A stretch of 64,000 nt of DNA from BM003 sp963783695 (GCA_963783695.1 CAWAOM010000007.1:62001-126000), one strand, 5' to 3'; counted from the stretch's first letter, positions 51,347-60,211 are shown. Made by a program: numbers and translations. The notes: generated from the sequence alone by a model not told the origin.

Positions 51347-51689
51347 CTTCCCCGCTCGTCAGGCGGGCCGCGAGCAAGCGGCCCGCATCCTGCATGCGCT
51401 GCAGCAGTTCGCTATCGGGCTCTGCGGCGGGGGCCGCAGCCGCCGCGGCGCGTTTCAGTTCTGCGATTTCTCGTTCGAGCTGGCGCTTGCCGCGACGATG
51501 TACATCCGCGGTGCGCTGCTCTGCGCGTTCCATGACCCGGCTCGCATTCAGCCGCGCTTCTGCGAGTTGCCCGTTTGCCGCTTCTTTTATGGACTCGATG
51601 TCGAGTTGCAGTCCGCGTTCCGCGGCCAGTACATGGTCCATCGCCGAAGCGATACGGGGGTCGTTCTGCAGTTTTCCCGGCCTCGCCAT
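51336..51689 (-). CDS. V/A-type ATPase peripheral stalk subunit G/H-like coiled-coil protein
   Basis: A 117-residue almost fully helical, charged protein: AAERGLQLDIESIKEAANGQLAEARLNASRVMERAEQRTADVHRRGKRQLEREIAELKRAAA. It is consistent with the coiled-coil partner of subunit E in the peripheral stalk. It is the first gene of the ATPase operon and overlaps the next gene by 11 bases. Sequence alone cannot separate it from other coiled coils; the location makes the case. Confidence 0.75.
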   Translation of the reverse strand: MARPGKLQNDPRIASAMDHVLAAERGLQLDIESIKEAANGQLAEARLNASRVMERAEQRTADVHRRGKRQLEREIAELKRAAAAAAPAAEPDSELLQRMQDAGRLLAARLTSGEDEH

Positions 51690-51887
51690 GAAACCGACCC
51701 GCCTCCGGGTTACGGGAATTAAGACTGACTCCGAATCCGCCGGAGCACCTCAGGTCGGAGTGGTTTTCCGCCCTTGTTATTGTCGACCGCTACTGGTACA
51801 AGTTTCCGCCTGTCGTGCTTCGCGGCACCATACGTAAAATCCACAGGCGGATCGGTGATAGTACGATCGGCTACGGTTATGCTTGTC

Positions 51888-52706
51888 ATGGACTTAGAGA
51901 CGGAAATGCTCAGAGAAGGGGCCTATCCCCTAATCGGCGAAGGGGATCCGCCGCCGTTCTCCGTCGTGAATGCGGACGGTGCGGCCAACGTTTTGCTGGT
52001 GGCCGATCATGCCAGCCGGGCCTTTCCTGGCGCCATGGGCAAGCTGGGGCTGGACGACTGGGTGCTCGACCGTCATGTCGCCTACGATATCGGCTCCGCG
52101 GACGTAACGCTGCAGCTGTCGCAACTACTCGATGCGCCCGCGGTTCTTGCCGGCTACTCACGCCTCATCATCGACTGCAATCGACGCCTCGACGATCCGA
52201 CTGCATTTATTGAAGTCAGTGACGGCATTGCGATTCCCGGCAATATCGAGATCGACGAACACGCAAAGGACCAGCGAATTCGCTCGTTCTTTGCCCCGTA
52301 TCACCGTGCCATTACCGCCGAACTTGACCGGCTCCGCGAGCGGGCGCCGGCGCCGGCGCTGATATCGATCCATAGTTGCACCCCGGTTTTCGACAGGGTG
52401 GTGCGGCCGTGGCACATAGGGGTGTTGTGGGATCGTGATCCGCGAATTGCGCGACCGTTGCTCGACGCGCTGGAGGCGATGCCGGATATTTGCGTCGGTG
52501 ACAATGAGCCATACTCCGGGCGTCATCCGCATGATTACACCATCGATTTCCATGCAGAGCCCGATGGCCTGCCGCATGTCGGTATCGAGATTCGCCAGGA
52601 CCTGATTGATGACAAGGAAGGGGCGGCTGAGTGGGCCGGCCACCTTTATAACGGTTTGCAGGAGGTCCTCGCGGACCCGGCATTGTATTCGCCGTTGGGC
52701 CAGTAA
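51888..52706 (+). CDS. N-formylglutamate amidohydrolase family protein
   Basis: A roughly 272-residue hydrolase of the N-formylglutamate amidohydrolase family (zinc-dependent, cleaving N-formyl or N-acyl amino acids). Features seen: NVLLVADHASRAFP (first His region), YSRLIIDCNRRLDDP, ISIHSCTPVF, VGDNEPYSG, and PHVGIEIRQDLI (Glu/Arg region). No histidine-degradation (hut) genes are near, so the substrate is open. Several ATGs are possible (51879, 51888, 51906); none has a strong ribosome-binding site. Divergent from the ATPase operon. Confidence 0.85.
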   Translation: MDLETEMLREGAYPLIGEGDPPPFSVVNADGAANVLLVADHASRAFPGAMGKLGLDDWVLDRHVAYDIGSADVTLQLSQLLDAPAVLAGYSRLIIDCNRRLDDPTAFIEVSDGIAIPGNIEIDEHAKDQRIRSFFAPYHRAITAELDRLRERAPAPALISIHSCTPVFDRVVRPWHIGVLWDRDPRIARPLLDALEAMPDICVGDNEPYSGRHPHDYTIDFHAEPDGLPHVGIEIRQDLIDDKEGAAEWAGHLYNGLQEVLADPALYSPLGQ

Positions 52707-52722
52707 GCGGTCGCTCCCGGCG

Positions 52723-53427
52723 CTAGCCTTCGGCGCCGACATTGCGCAGTGGCGACCCGCCGGCAAACAGACTTTCCATGATTCGCGTTTCGCGGCGCTC
52801 GATCGTCGCCAGGAATTCGGCGGCGCCCTGCATGGTCTTGAACGCGCTGAAGCCTCTTTCCAGAAAGTCCTGGAGCGCGCCGAACCCTGCCATATGAGCC
52901 GGCCGGTGCAGCATTTTCAGCAATGCATATAACATCGGGTGGGCCAGCGATCGGCCGAGGTCATGGCCGACCTGGAGCAGCAGCCGGATTTGTTGCTCGC
53001 GCTCCTCGCGGCGGCCGGCACGGCGATATGCCTCGGCGTAACTCCAGCCTTCGACCGCTTCGTCGCCGGGCCAGGCCAGCACCATCGCGGTGTCGAGTTC
53101 CTGGCTCATTACCTCGAGTTGCAGCGCACGCTGTACCGTGTCGAGGGTCGGCCCAGGCAACATCCGTTCCATTACCGGGTAGACCCGCAGCAGTTGATCA
53201 TCGCGGCGCGACAGGTCGGGTGACCCATAAAGATCGTTGACGAAAAACTCGACCGCGGGGCGATAGCGCTGCGTGGCGTGGAGATCCGAATAGGTCTCTT
53301 GCAGTCGCTGCGACTGCCATTGCCGCAGAGACTGCAGCCGCTGCTGCAACCGGATATCGTTCTCGAAGCCGCGCCGCAGGTCACGATTGCGTTGCAGCAA
53401 CTGACCAAGTGCAGAATCGCTCGTCAC
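52723..53427 (-). CDS. FFLEELY-motif-type protein of unknown function
   Basis: A 234-residue, nearly all-helical protein rich in Arg, Gln and Leu. It carries AVEFFVNDLYGSPDLSRRDDQLLRVYPVMERMLP, a close version of the FF[LV]x[ED]LYG motif by which the FFLEELY family of proteobacterial proteins of unknown function is named. Starts with GTG preceded by GGGAG at 7 bases. It is convergent with the amidohydrolase-type gene and divergent from the acyl-CoA-binding protein. Confidence 0.7.
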   Translation of the reverse strand: MTSDSALGQLLQRNRDLRRGFENDIRLQQRLQSLRQWQSQRLQETYSDLHATQRYRPAVEFFVNDLYGSPDLSRRDDQLLRVYPVMERMLPGPTLDTVQRALQLEVMSQELDTAMVLAWPGDEAVEGWSYAEAYRRAGRREEREQQIRLLLQVGHDLGRSLAHPMLYALLKMLHRPAHMAGFGALQDFLERGFSAFKTMQGAAEFLATIERRETRIMESLFAGGSPLRNVGAEG

Positions 53428-53603
53428 TGTTGTCTCCCACGAATACTGATGGCGGCAACCCGTTCATTTGGCGCGGCGCGGGTTGTCTGCGCTGCTTTGG
53501 TCGACCGCTGGAGTCGTAATTGCCCATGGGGTGGCGATACACTAGCTGCCCCGGCTGACCACCAGCCTTTTTCAATTGTCCCAGATTTGCGAGGAATATT
53601 GAT

Positions 53604-53861
53604 ATGAGCGACCTCGATACGAAGTTCGACCAGGCGGTAATCGATAGCAAGAAACTGCCCGAGAGACCCGACGACAAGACCATGCTGCAGATTTACGCGC
53701 TGTACAAGCAGGCGACCAGCGGCGATGTCGAAGGCGACCGTCCGGGCATGTTCGATTTCGTCGCCGCTGCAAAATACGATGCATGGGAGAAGCTGCAGGG
53801 CAAGTCAGCGGAACAGGCCAAGACCGACTATGTCGCGTTGATCGACCGGCTGAAGGGCTGA
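53604..53861 (+). CDS. acyl-CoA-binding protein (ACBP)
   Basis: An 85-residue four-helix acyl-CoA-binding protein which shields long-chain acyl-CoA in the cytosol. Characteristic sequences are LPERPDDKTMLQIYALYKQATSGDVEGDRPGMFDFVAAAKYDAWEKLQGKS, with the ligand-contacting Tyr and Lys (Y-x-L-Y-K-Q-A-T and A-K-Y-D-A-W) retained. ACBPs are common in eukaryotes and restricted in bacteria. GAGGAA 9 bases before the ATG. It lies 21 bases before a TetR gene, within a lipid storage neighbourhood. Confidence 0.93.
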   Translation: MSDLDTKFDQAVIDSKKLPERPDDKTMLQIYALYKQATSGDVEGDRPGMFDFVAAAKYDAWEKLQGKSAEQAKTDYVALIDRLKG

Positions 53862-53882
53862 TTGCCGCAAAGTTGACGCCAG

Positions 53883-54512
53883 GTGGCAAGGGATACCCGC
53901 CGGCGCATTACCGAAACCTGCCTCGCGCTGTTCAACGAGGCGGGTGAACCTGCCGTCAGCACCAACCAGATTGCCGATGCGGTCGATATCAGCCCCGGTA
54001 ACCTGTATTACCATTTTCGGCGCAAGTCCGACATCGTAACGGATCTGTTCGATCTCTACCGGCATCGGATTACGCCGCTTCTGGAGGTGCCGGAACAGGC
54101 GGTTCTGCATGTCGATGATGCATGGCTGCTGTTACATCTGATGTTCGAGACGGTCTGGGATTATCGTTTTGTCTATCGTGACCTCGACAGTCTCCTCGGC
54201 CGGTATGAGGTGCTGAGGACCCGGCTGCAACGTGTAATCCGGAGCAAGGAGGAAGCGTTGCACCGGGTCTGCGACGGCCTTGTACGTTCAGGGTCGATGG
54301 TGGCTGACAGCACTGAGACCCGGCAACTCGCGCGCAACATGAACCTGGTGCTGTGCTACTGGCTCAGCTATCAGCATGCAATTGGATCGCAACAACCGCC
54401 CGAACGTCAGCTCGGCAATGGTGTCTACCATGTTTTTTCGCTGTTGCTGCCATACCTGGTAGTGGATGCCCGCGAGCAGCTTGCGGCCCTGGCGCGCGCC
54501 TACATAAATTGA
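53883..54512 (+). CDS. TetR/AcrR family transcriptional regulator
   Basis: A 209-residue regulator: N-terminal TetR helix-turn-helix (about 5-52) with RRRITETCLALFNEAGEPAVSTNQIADAVDISPGNLYYHFRRKSDIV, then an all-helical ligand domain. GTG start 21 bases after the acyl-CoA-binding protein gene, so both may form one transcript. It could respond to acyl-CoA, as several lipid-pathway TetR proteins do, but the ligand is not readable from sequence. Convergent with the patatin gene. Confidence 0.88.
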   Translation: MARDTRRRITETCLALFNEAGEPAVSTNQIADAVDISPGNLYYHFRRKSDIVTDLFDLYRHRITPLLEVPEQAVLHVDDAWLLLHLMFETVWDYRFVYRDLDSLLGRYEVLRTRLQRVIRSKEEALHRVCDGLVRSGSMVADSTETRQLARNMNLVLCYWLSYQHAIGSQQPPERQLGNGVYHVFSLLLPYLVVDAREQLAALARAYIN

Positions 54513-54521
54513 TCGTTCGAG

Positions 54522-55754
54522 TCAGGCGGCGTCGTCGAGAAGTCGCTGCAGCTCATCCAGCGTGTCGTCGAGACGATTGCAGATCGCCGCGCGGCGATCG
54601 CGAGCGCGCAATCGCTCGACTGCAGTTTGAAAATTGCGGCGCGGATCCTGCAGGACGTCGACATTTAGCGTGACGCCATGGCGGGCGAACACCGGCGCGA
54701 GCGCGCCGGCCTGGCGTAACAGGTCGTCGCGGGTGCGTTGATAGGCATGTTCGACCATGCGCCGTCTGTCGGCATAGCTGAATACATTGGTGAAAAACAT
54801 CACGTCATCATCGCGATCCGGCTCCAGGAGCAGGACGTCGGCGCGCGGGTAACTGCGCCGGTACTGTTGCATGCCGACCTGCATGCGCGAGTGGATCAGA
54901 GCGCGAAACGTCTGTGACAACACCAGCGGCAGGCCGCCGTCTTTGAGGTTGTGGCGGTTGACCACGCCGTTTTCGTTCCCGGCCGAAGTATAGGGCACCA
55001 GAGGATTGACGCAGAACATCAGGGTGCAGCCCTCATCGAGGGCAAGAGAGGCGTGCATGGTGCGGCGCAGGGCGCCGTCGACATAGCTGCCGCCGTCGAT
55101 CTCGGTCGGCGGAAACAAACCGGGCAGTGACGCGCTGGCCTGTACCGCGCGCGATATCGGTACATGATCATGCCCGGGCGCGCCGAAACGCCGCGCTTTG
55201 CCGGTATTCAGATCCGTTGCGACCACGAGCAGCCGGTTACGTAAATCGCGAAAATCGTTGCTGCGTCCAAGCGTCGAAAAAGCGCGTTCGAGAAACTCGT
55301 GGATGGCCTCGCCACGGAAGATGCCGGTGGGTACGACCGCGGTGAGCGGGTTGAGGGTCTCAGCGAGGCGCCGGGTGAACGGGTTTTTCAGAGTCTCGAG
55401 CAGACTCGCCAACGCAATGCCCGGTAGCGTAGAGGCCCGCTTCCGGAACTCGCTGAATGCCGGTTGCAAAAGCATCTCCGGGGTCAGCGGAAGATCCGGC
55501 GCGTTGCTGTTGATGAAGATCCGGCCCATCTCCGGGGTCGAAATGCCGTTGGCCAGGCTGGAGGCAATGATCGCCCCGGAGCTGACCCCGACGTAAGCGT
55601 GCAGAGCGGTGAAATCGACACCCTCCAGCGCTTCGTCGAGCGCATGAAGGGTGCCGAGTTCGTAGATTGCCCCAAGCGGGCCACCGCCAGCGACCGCGAG
55701 CCCGATCTTGCCGCGATCAACTACCGGTCGTGCTGCCGGCTGCAGGCTTAACAT
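54522..55754 (-). CDS. patatin-like phospholipase / acyl hydrolase
   Basis: A 410-residue patatin-family lipid acyl hydrolase with a Ser-Asp dyad: oxyanion loop GGGPLGAIYELG (23-34), nucleophile elbow GVSSGAI (Ser58), and the Asp motif DGGSYVDGALR. A C-terminal helical region of about 130 residues (RMVEHAYQRTRDDLLRQ...) is an extra domain. No signal peptide is seen, so it probably acts in the cytoplasm or at the membrane or granule surface. It lies 11 bases downstream of the phasin gene on the same strand, suggesting cotranscription. Confidence 0.88.
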   Translation of the reverse strand: MLSLQPAARPVVDRGKIGLAVAGGGPLGAIYELGTLHALDEALEGVDFTALHAYVGVSSGAIIASSLANGISTPEMGRIFINSNAPDLPLTPEMLLQPAFSEFRKRASTLPGIALASLLETLKNPFTRRLAETLNPLTAVVPTGIFRGEAIHEFLERAFSTLGRSNDFRDLRNRLLVVATDLNTGKARRFGAPGHDHVPISRAVQASASLPGLFPPTEIDGGSYVDGALRRTMHASLALDEGCTLMFCVNPLVPYTSAGNENGVVNRHNLKDGGLPLVLSQTFRALIHSRMQVGMQQYRRSYPRADVLLLEPDRDDDVMFFTNVFSYADRRRMVEHAYQRTRDDLLRQAGALAPVFARHGVTLNVDVLQDPRRNFQTAVERLRARDRRAAICNRLDDTLDELQRLLDDAA

Positions 55755-55765
55755 GACGCCTCGAC

Positions 55766-56320
55766 TCAGGCCGCTTTCTTACGCGAGACACGAGCCTTGG
55801 TAGCACGGGTGGCGGGGGTTTTCTTCGCCACTGCGCGGCGTTTCGCGACGGGGCGTTTTTTCTCCGCCAGTTCGCGCACGCTGCGCGTCAGCGCGTCGAC
55901 CTTGCGCGTCAGTGCCGCAAGTTCTTCGGACGTCGGAACGCCGAGCTGTTTCAGGGCACGCGCCACGCGATCCTGGAAAACATGCTCCAGACCGTCCCAG
56001 GTCGTCGTGACCTGGCTACGCATGCTTTCGACGCCCGAATTCAGCACGTCCTGAACTTCGCGCACTGTCTGATTGACGGCCTTGCCGGCGACTTCGCGGG
56101 TACGGTTTTGCACTTTGTTGCCCTCATCGACCAGTTTGTCGAAGAACTTCGGCCCTTCTTTCTGTGCCATCGTGAATGCACCGAGGCCGGCCAGCCAGAT
56201 CTGCTGTGCCGAATCCGTGACGTTGGTGACGGTTTTCTCGACCGGGCGTACGATATTCACTTTTTTCGCGCCGGCTTTCTTTTTCGCAGAAGCCAGTTTT
56301 CCTTTCTTTCTCGCGACCAT
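55766..56320 (-). CDS. phasin (PHA granule-associated) family protein
   Basis: A 184-residue granule-associated protein. A central amphipathic helical region (about 30-140: QIWLAGLGAFTMAQKEGPKFFDKLVDEGNKV and VFQDRVARALKQLGVPTSEELAALTRKVDAL) matches the PhaF/PhaI phasin family, including the GVPTSEEL hinge and a leucine-zipper-like end. Lys/Ala-rich basic segments at both ends resemble histone H1 tails, as in PhaF, which binds DNA. No PHA synthase gene is in the window. Confidence 0.88.
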   Translation of the reverse strand: MVARKKGKLASAKKKAGAKKVNIVRPVEKTVTNVTDSAQQIWLAGLGAFTMAQKEGPKFFDKLVDEGNKVQNRTREVAGKAVNQTVREVQDVLNSGVESMRSQVTTTWDGLEHVFQDRVARALKQLGVPTSEELAALTRKVDALTRSVRELAEKKRPVAKRRAVAKKTPATRATKARVSRKKAA

Positions 56321-56482
56321 GAGAGGTCCTCCTGATGGTGTGTTCCCGAAACGTGGCGAGTGGCCACGACTGCATTACTGCAACGGAGGCTAAGCGACTT
56401 TTTTAGAATAAACACACTAAAATGGAGTTCTGAAAAAAGCGCCGCCGGGACGGCTGGCGCGGGCCGCTCGGGAGCAGGGGAA

Positions 56483-57349
56483 ATGGCGAAAAAGCACGGT
56501 TGGGCAGTATTTCCGTACCAGGATGAGGCGTTCAATTATGGCGGAAATGCGCTCGAGGATTGCTGGCCGCGGTTGCATCTGGGCGATTGCGAGCCGTGGC
56601 CGACTGCCCGGTATGTAGAGCGGATTTGCGCCGATAACGAGGACATCGTTGCGACGATTCCGCAGTTCGACGGTGATTTCGACGCCCTGGCTGCGCTGAT
56701 CCAGGACGCCTGGCGCGCCTATCATGGCGGCGATTTCGCCAGAGCGCGCAAACTGGGACTGAGCGCGGGCGCGCCCGGATTCAATGTCGCCAATAAGGCG
56801 ACGGGCATTTATGCCCATTATCTCGAGGAGAACGAGGCGCAAGCGCTGGAACTGTTTCGTGAGGCTGCGGATCGCGCGGAACAGGCGATACGCCTGATGC
56901 CGGACTCTTGTAATGCCTACTATCAGCGTGCGTTCAACCTCGGCCGTTACAGCCAAAGTATTTCGATAGCCAAGGCGCTGACCCAGGGTCACGGCGGCAA
57001 GATCAAATCGAGCCTCGAACACACTTTGCGGCTTTCACCCGATCATGCCGAAGCGCACACGGCGCTCGGGATGTTCCACGCCGAGGTGATTTCACAGGTC
57101 GGGACGATGGTGGCCGGTGTGACCTACGGGGCGAAGAAGAACATCGCGTTGGATCATTTTGACAAGGCGCTGCGTATTCACCCGGAGTCGGCTATTGCGA
57201 AAATGGAGTATGGCAACGGCCTTTTGGCGATGTTTGGCGCCAAGCGTGCCGGTGACGCAACGAAGTTGTACCAGCAGGCGGCCGATTGCGCGCCGGTCGA
57301 CGCGATGGAATGTCTCGACATAGAGCAGGCGAAAGCCGAACTGGAATAG
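56483..57349 (+). CDS. TPR-like helical repeat protein of unknown function
   Basis: A 288-residue protein with helical pairs like tetratricopeptide repeats: AWRAYHGGDFARARKLGLSAG, AQALELFREAADRAEQAIRLMPDSCNAYYQRAFNLGRYSQ, LEHTLRLSPDHAEAHTALGMFHAEVI, and ALDHFDKALRIHPESAIAKMEYGNGLL. The N-terminal 70 residues (HGWAVFPYQDEAFNYGGNALEDCWPRLHLGDCEPWP) look specific to the family. No signal peptide. The ATG at 56483 is preceded by CAGGGGAA. It faces the phasin gene divergently and converges with the WS/DGAT gene with 6 bases between. Confidence 0.75.
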   Translation: MAKKHGWAVFPYQDEAFNYGGNALEDCWPRLHLGDCEPWPTARYVERICADNEDIVATIPQFDGDFDALAALIQDAWRAYHGGDFARARKLGLSAGAPGFNVANKATGIYAHYLEENEAQALELFREAADRAEQAIRLMPDSCNAYYQRAFNLGRYSQSISIAKALTQGHGGKIKSSLEHTLRLSPDHAEAHTALGMFHAEVISQVGTMVAGVTYGAKKNIALDHFDKALRIHPESAIAKMEYGNGLLAMFGAKRAGDATKLYQQAADCAPVDAMECLDIEQAKAELE

Positions 57350-57355
57350 CGCCGG

Positions 57356-58861
57356 CTAGCGATTCTCTGCAGCATCGCCTGCTGCGTGTTCGTCGATCCA
57401 GTCGGCCAGGAGACGCAGATCTTCTCCGGGATTGCTGGCCGGGTCCCAGCTGCCCATCAGCACGATCATCAGCAGTTTCTCGAACTCGACCGCGAAGCGC
57501 TCCACGACCGCGCGCGGCTCCGGGATCAGGTTGGCGTCGGCGATCAGGCCGAACTGGACCCTGCCGTTGTAGCTCAGAATGCCGACACCGATCCCTATTT
57601 CGCCGGATTGCGGGACCCAGAACATCTGCTGGAGGATCTCGTGCCCGGCAAGGAAAAGCGGTTCCGTGGGTCCGGGAACATTCGACATCACAGCGCTGGC
57701 TTTGGAACTGAACAGGTCCATCGCCATTTTCTGCACGATCGCGGGCGCCATACCCACAGCGCCGAGCATTCGCAGCGAAACCAGGGGCTGATAGGACCCT
57801 TTGAGACGGTGCATATTGTCGTGAACGCGGAGCACCCGCTGCAGAGGGTTTTCCTCCCCAACCGGGAGATCGAGATAAACAAGGCCAAAATGATTGCCAA
57901 GCCCGATCGCTTGCTCGGGCGGGCGCAGGTTGACAGGAACTGTGGCGCGTATCTGCAGGCCGTCAATAGCGTCGCCCTGTTCGCGCAGATAGCTGCCGAT
58001 CGCGCCGGCCACGGTAGCCAGAAGCACGTCGTTGACGGTGCATCCGATGGCCTTGCCGACCGCCTTGACTTCCGGCAGCGGCAAAGTGCGTGTCCAGGCG
58101 GTTTGTTTGCGGTTGCCGAGACGGCCTTTTAGCAGTGTGCGCGGATCCGGAGGCAGCATGCTGACATGCGCGAGTTCGCCGGCGAAGGCCGCACCCTGGC
58201 GGGCGAGTCGGGCAATTTCCGCGGGCTCTTGCAGCAGATGCTGGCCCTCGAGCCACAGCCGCCGGCTTTGTTGCAGCGTGGTCTCGGCCAGTTCGGTGGC
58301 CGGTTCGTAAAACCGCTGGAGCAAGCCGCGCTGGCCGCGCCCGCGCGATTTTTTACGCGCTCGGGAAGCATCGCCATAGGCTTCGCCGACCTTGCGGTCG
58401 GTCATGGACAACAACACCTGTACCAGCGCAATCCCATCTGCGTAGCAATGATGCAGTCGCATCACCAGCGCCGAACCACCGTCGACATTGTCGATAATGT
58501 GAAACTCCCACATTGGCTTGTGGCGCGCCAGCGGCATGCTCGCAAGATCGCTGACAAGCGCTTCGAGGCAGGCGCGCCCGCCGTTACCGGGCAACGCAAG
58601 ACGATGGATATGGTTGTCGAGGTCGAAGTCCGGATCGTCCTCCCAATAGTGGCCGCTGAAATCGGAAGTGACCCGCTGCATGAAGCGGCGAAAACGCAGA
58701 AAGCGCTTCGCCAGCAGCGATCTGAGCTCCGCGAACTCGAGGCTGTCGCGGAAAATCATGATCCCCGTGATCATCATCAGATTGTCGGGCCTGTCCATCC
58801 GCAGCCATGCGGTGTCGACGGCCGTCATGCGCTCGCGCGATGCCATTGATATCTCGTCCAT
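57356..58861 (-). CDS. wax ester synthase / diacylglycerol acyltransferase (WS/DGAT)
   Basis: A 501-residue bifunctional acyltransferase making wax esters and/or triacylglycerol from acyl-CoA. The catalytic motif HHxxxDG is present as LHHCYADGIAL (His137, His138, Asp142). Other family blocks are PMWEFHIID, KAIGCTVNDVLLATVAGAIGSYL, RATVPVNLRPPEQAIGLGNHFGLVYLDLP, SNVPGPTEPLFLAGHEI and GIGVGILSYNGRVQFGLIAD. Length is typical (450-510). Together with ACBP and phasin it points to intracellular storage inclusions. Confidence 0.95.
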   Translation of the reverse strand: MDEISMASRERMTAVDTAWLRMDRPDNLMMITGIMIFRDSLEFAELRSLLAKRFLRFRRFMQRVTSDFSGHYWEDDPDFDLDNHIHRLALPGNGGRACLEALVSDLASMPLARHKPMWEFHIIDNVDGGSALVMRLHHCYADGIALVQVLLSMTDRKVGEAYGDASRARKKSRGRGQRGLLQRFYEPATELAETTLQQSRRLWLEGQHLLQEPAEIARLARQGAAFAGELAHVSMLPPDPRTLLKGRLGNRKQTAWTRTLPLPEVKAVGKAIGCTVNDVLLATVAGAIGSYLREQGDAIDGLQIRATVPVNLRPPEQAIGLGNHFGLVYLDLPVGEENPLQRVLRVHDNMHRLKGSYQPLVSLRMLGAVGMAPAIVQKMAMDLFSSKASAVMSNVPGPTEPLFLAGHEILQQMFWVPQSGEIGIGVGILSYNGRVQFGLIADANLIPEPRAVVERFAVEFEKLLMIVLMGSWDPASNPGEDLRLLADWIDEHAAGDAAENR

Positions 58862-59122
58862 GCAGTTGGTTGTGCGCCGTGTTGAGCGAGTATAGTTGCT
58901 TGTTCCGGATCAACACCAATGGCGCAGAAAGTTCGCCGCATCGCCGCTGTCATGGCTTGCGGCGGCATGCCAGTGACGGCGAGCCACCGCATGGAGGATC
59001 GGTGTATGACCTTGTCGGTAACGGCGGCAATCTCGATTGCCGGCGAATTTCCGCAACGGCAACGGCCGCAGCGCAACTGCCGGGTCTGTGCGCCTTTACG
59101 CTGTAGCGGCTGGTAGCGCTCG

Positions 59123-60211
59123 ATGTCTTATTTCCTTGTGGCCGCGACAACAGGAAAAACCCGGGCCAGGCGTGTGCCTGCCGATCGCCTTGTTGTGCTG
59201 GCGGTATTTTTTCTGACGCTGGTGCAGCCGCTTGCCGCGCAGCCCGACCGAATGGGATCTTTGTGGCAGGCGTATGTCGACGAGCTTGCCGCTGAAAATC
59301 TGCAACGCGCCTGCAAACCGCTGCGGATCGATCCGCCGGCGACCACGCAGCCACGCGGTGTTGCGTTGCTATATCACGGTTTTGCCGCCTGCCCGCAGGA
59401 ATGGTTCGGGATTGCCGAACTGCTGAGCGCACGCGGCTATACGGTTTTGCTGCCGGTTTTGCCGGGGCACGGCCGCGAATACCGTTATCTCGATGACGGT
59501 GAGAACCCGGCCGACGATCTGCCGGACTCAGGTAACTGGCAGGACACGTATGCGGCGCTGGCAGTGCGCCTTAATGCGGTAATGGCCGGCGCGAGCGGCG
59601 AGAGAGTCATTGGCGGATTCTCGCTTGGTGGCGCCATGGCGATTTACGCGCAACTGGAAAACCCGGATTTATACGAACGGGCGTTGCTGGTAGCGCCATT
59701 TTTTCATGTCGCGGGTGGCCGCGTGGTTCGCTACCTGACTACGATACTGGCCGAGACGCCAACGATCGATCAGATGAAGGTGCGATTCGGGCCGCTCGCC
59801 CGCACCTGTATGCAACGCCAGCGCGCGGGCTGGGCCGGGCTATGCACCTATCAGCTCGAGCATTTCGCCGGGATTCGCGCGTTTGCCGAAAACAATGAGT
59901 CGTTGCTGGCCGAGCGGGCGCTGGAGCCGGCCGTGCAAATCGTGGTCGGAGAAGACGATCCGGTCGTTAGTGTCGATCACATAGACATGCTGACGGTGCG
60001 GCATGCGGATAAACCGGATTTGCACGCCTGTCTGCTCGACGAAGATGCGCCACATGTATTGTTGTCTCCGGAGGAAAACCCCGGTGAAGAAATGCCGTGG
60101 CTGCCGGGCCTGACTCGAAGATCGGTCGAATTTCTCGCCGAAGGACGGTTTTTTCCGACGGTTGCGGCGGCTGTGCGGCGTGAGGGTCTCAGCGAACGGT
60201 GCAGCCTCTGA
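59123..60211 (+). CDS. secreted or anchored alpha/beta hydrolase
   Basis: A 362-residue alpha/beta-fold hydrolase. An N-terminal hydrophobic segment (LVVLAVFFLTLVQPLAAQ) is a signal peptide or anchor, after a 20-residue basic leader. Catalytic features are GVALLYHGFAACPQEW (oxyanion region), the nucleophile elbow IGGFSLGGAM (Ser167), an acid in VVGEDDPVVSVDH and a late His in DAPHVLLSPEEN. It resembles serine aminopeptidase/monoacylglycerol lipase types. The substrate cannot be told. Alternative start at Met44 would remove the signal. Confidence 0.8.
   Translation: MSYFLVAATTGKTRARRVPADRLVVLAVFFLTLVQPLAAQPDRMGSLWQAYVDELAAENLQRACKPLRIDPPATTQPRGVALLYHGFAACPQEWFGIAELLSARGYTVLLPVLPGHGREYRYLDDGENPADDLPDSGNWQDTYAALAVRLNAVMAGASGERVIGGFSLGGAMAIYAQLENPDLYERALLVAPFFHVAGGRVVRYLTTILAETPTIDQMKVRFGPLARTCMQRQRAGWAGLCTYQLEHFAGIRAFAENNESLLAERALEPAVQIVVGEDDPVVSVDHIDMLTVRHADKPDLHACLLDEDAPHVLLSPEENPGEEMPWLPGLTRRSVEFLAEGRFFPTVAAAVRREGLSERCSL

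Noticed and set aside
58862..59122. Small frames on both strands between WS/DGAT and the hydrolase gene
   Set aside because: 65- and 83-codon frames overlap each other, show no domain, and have poor ribosome-binding sites.
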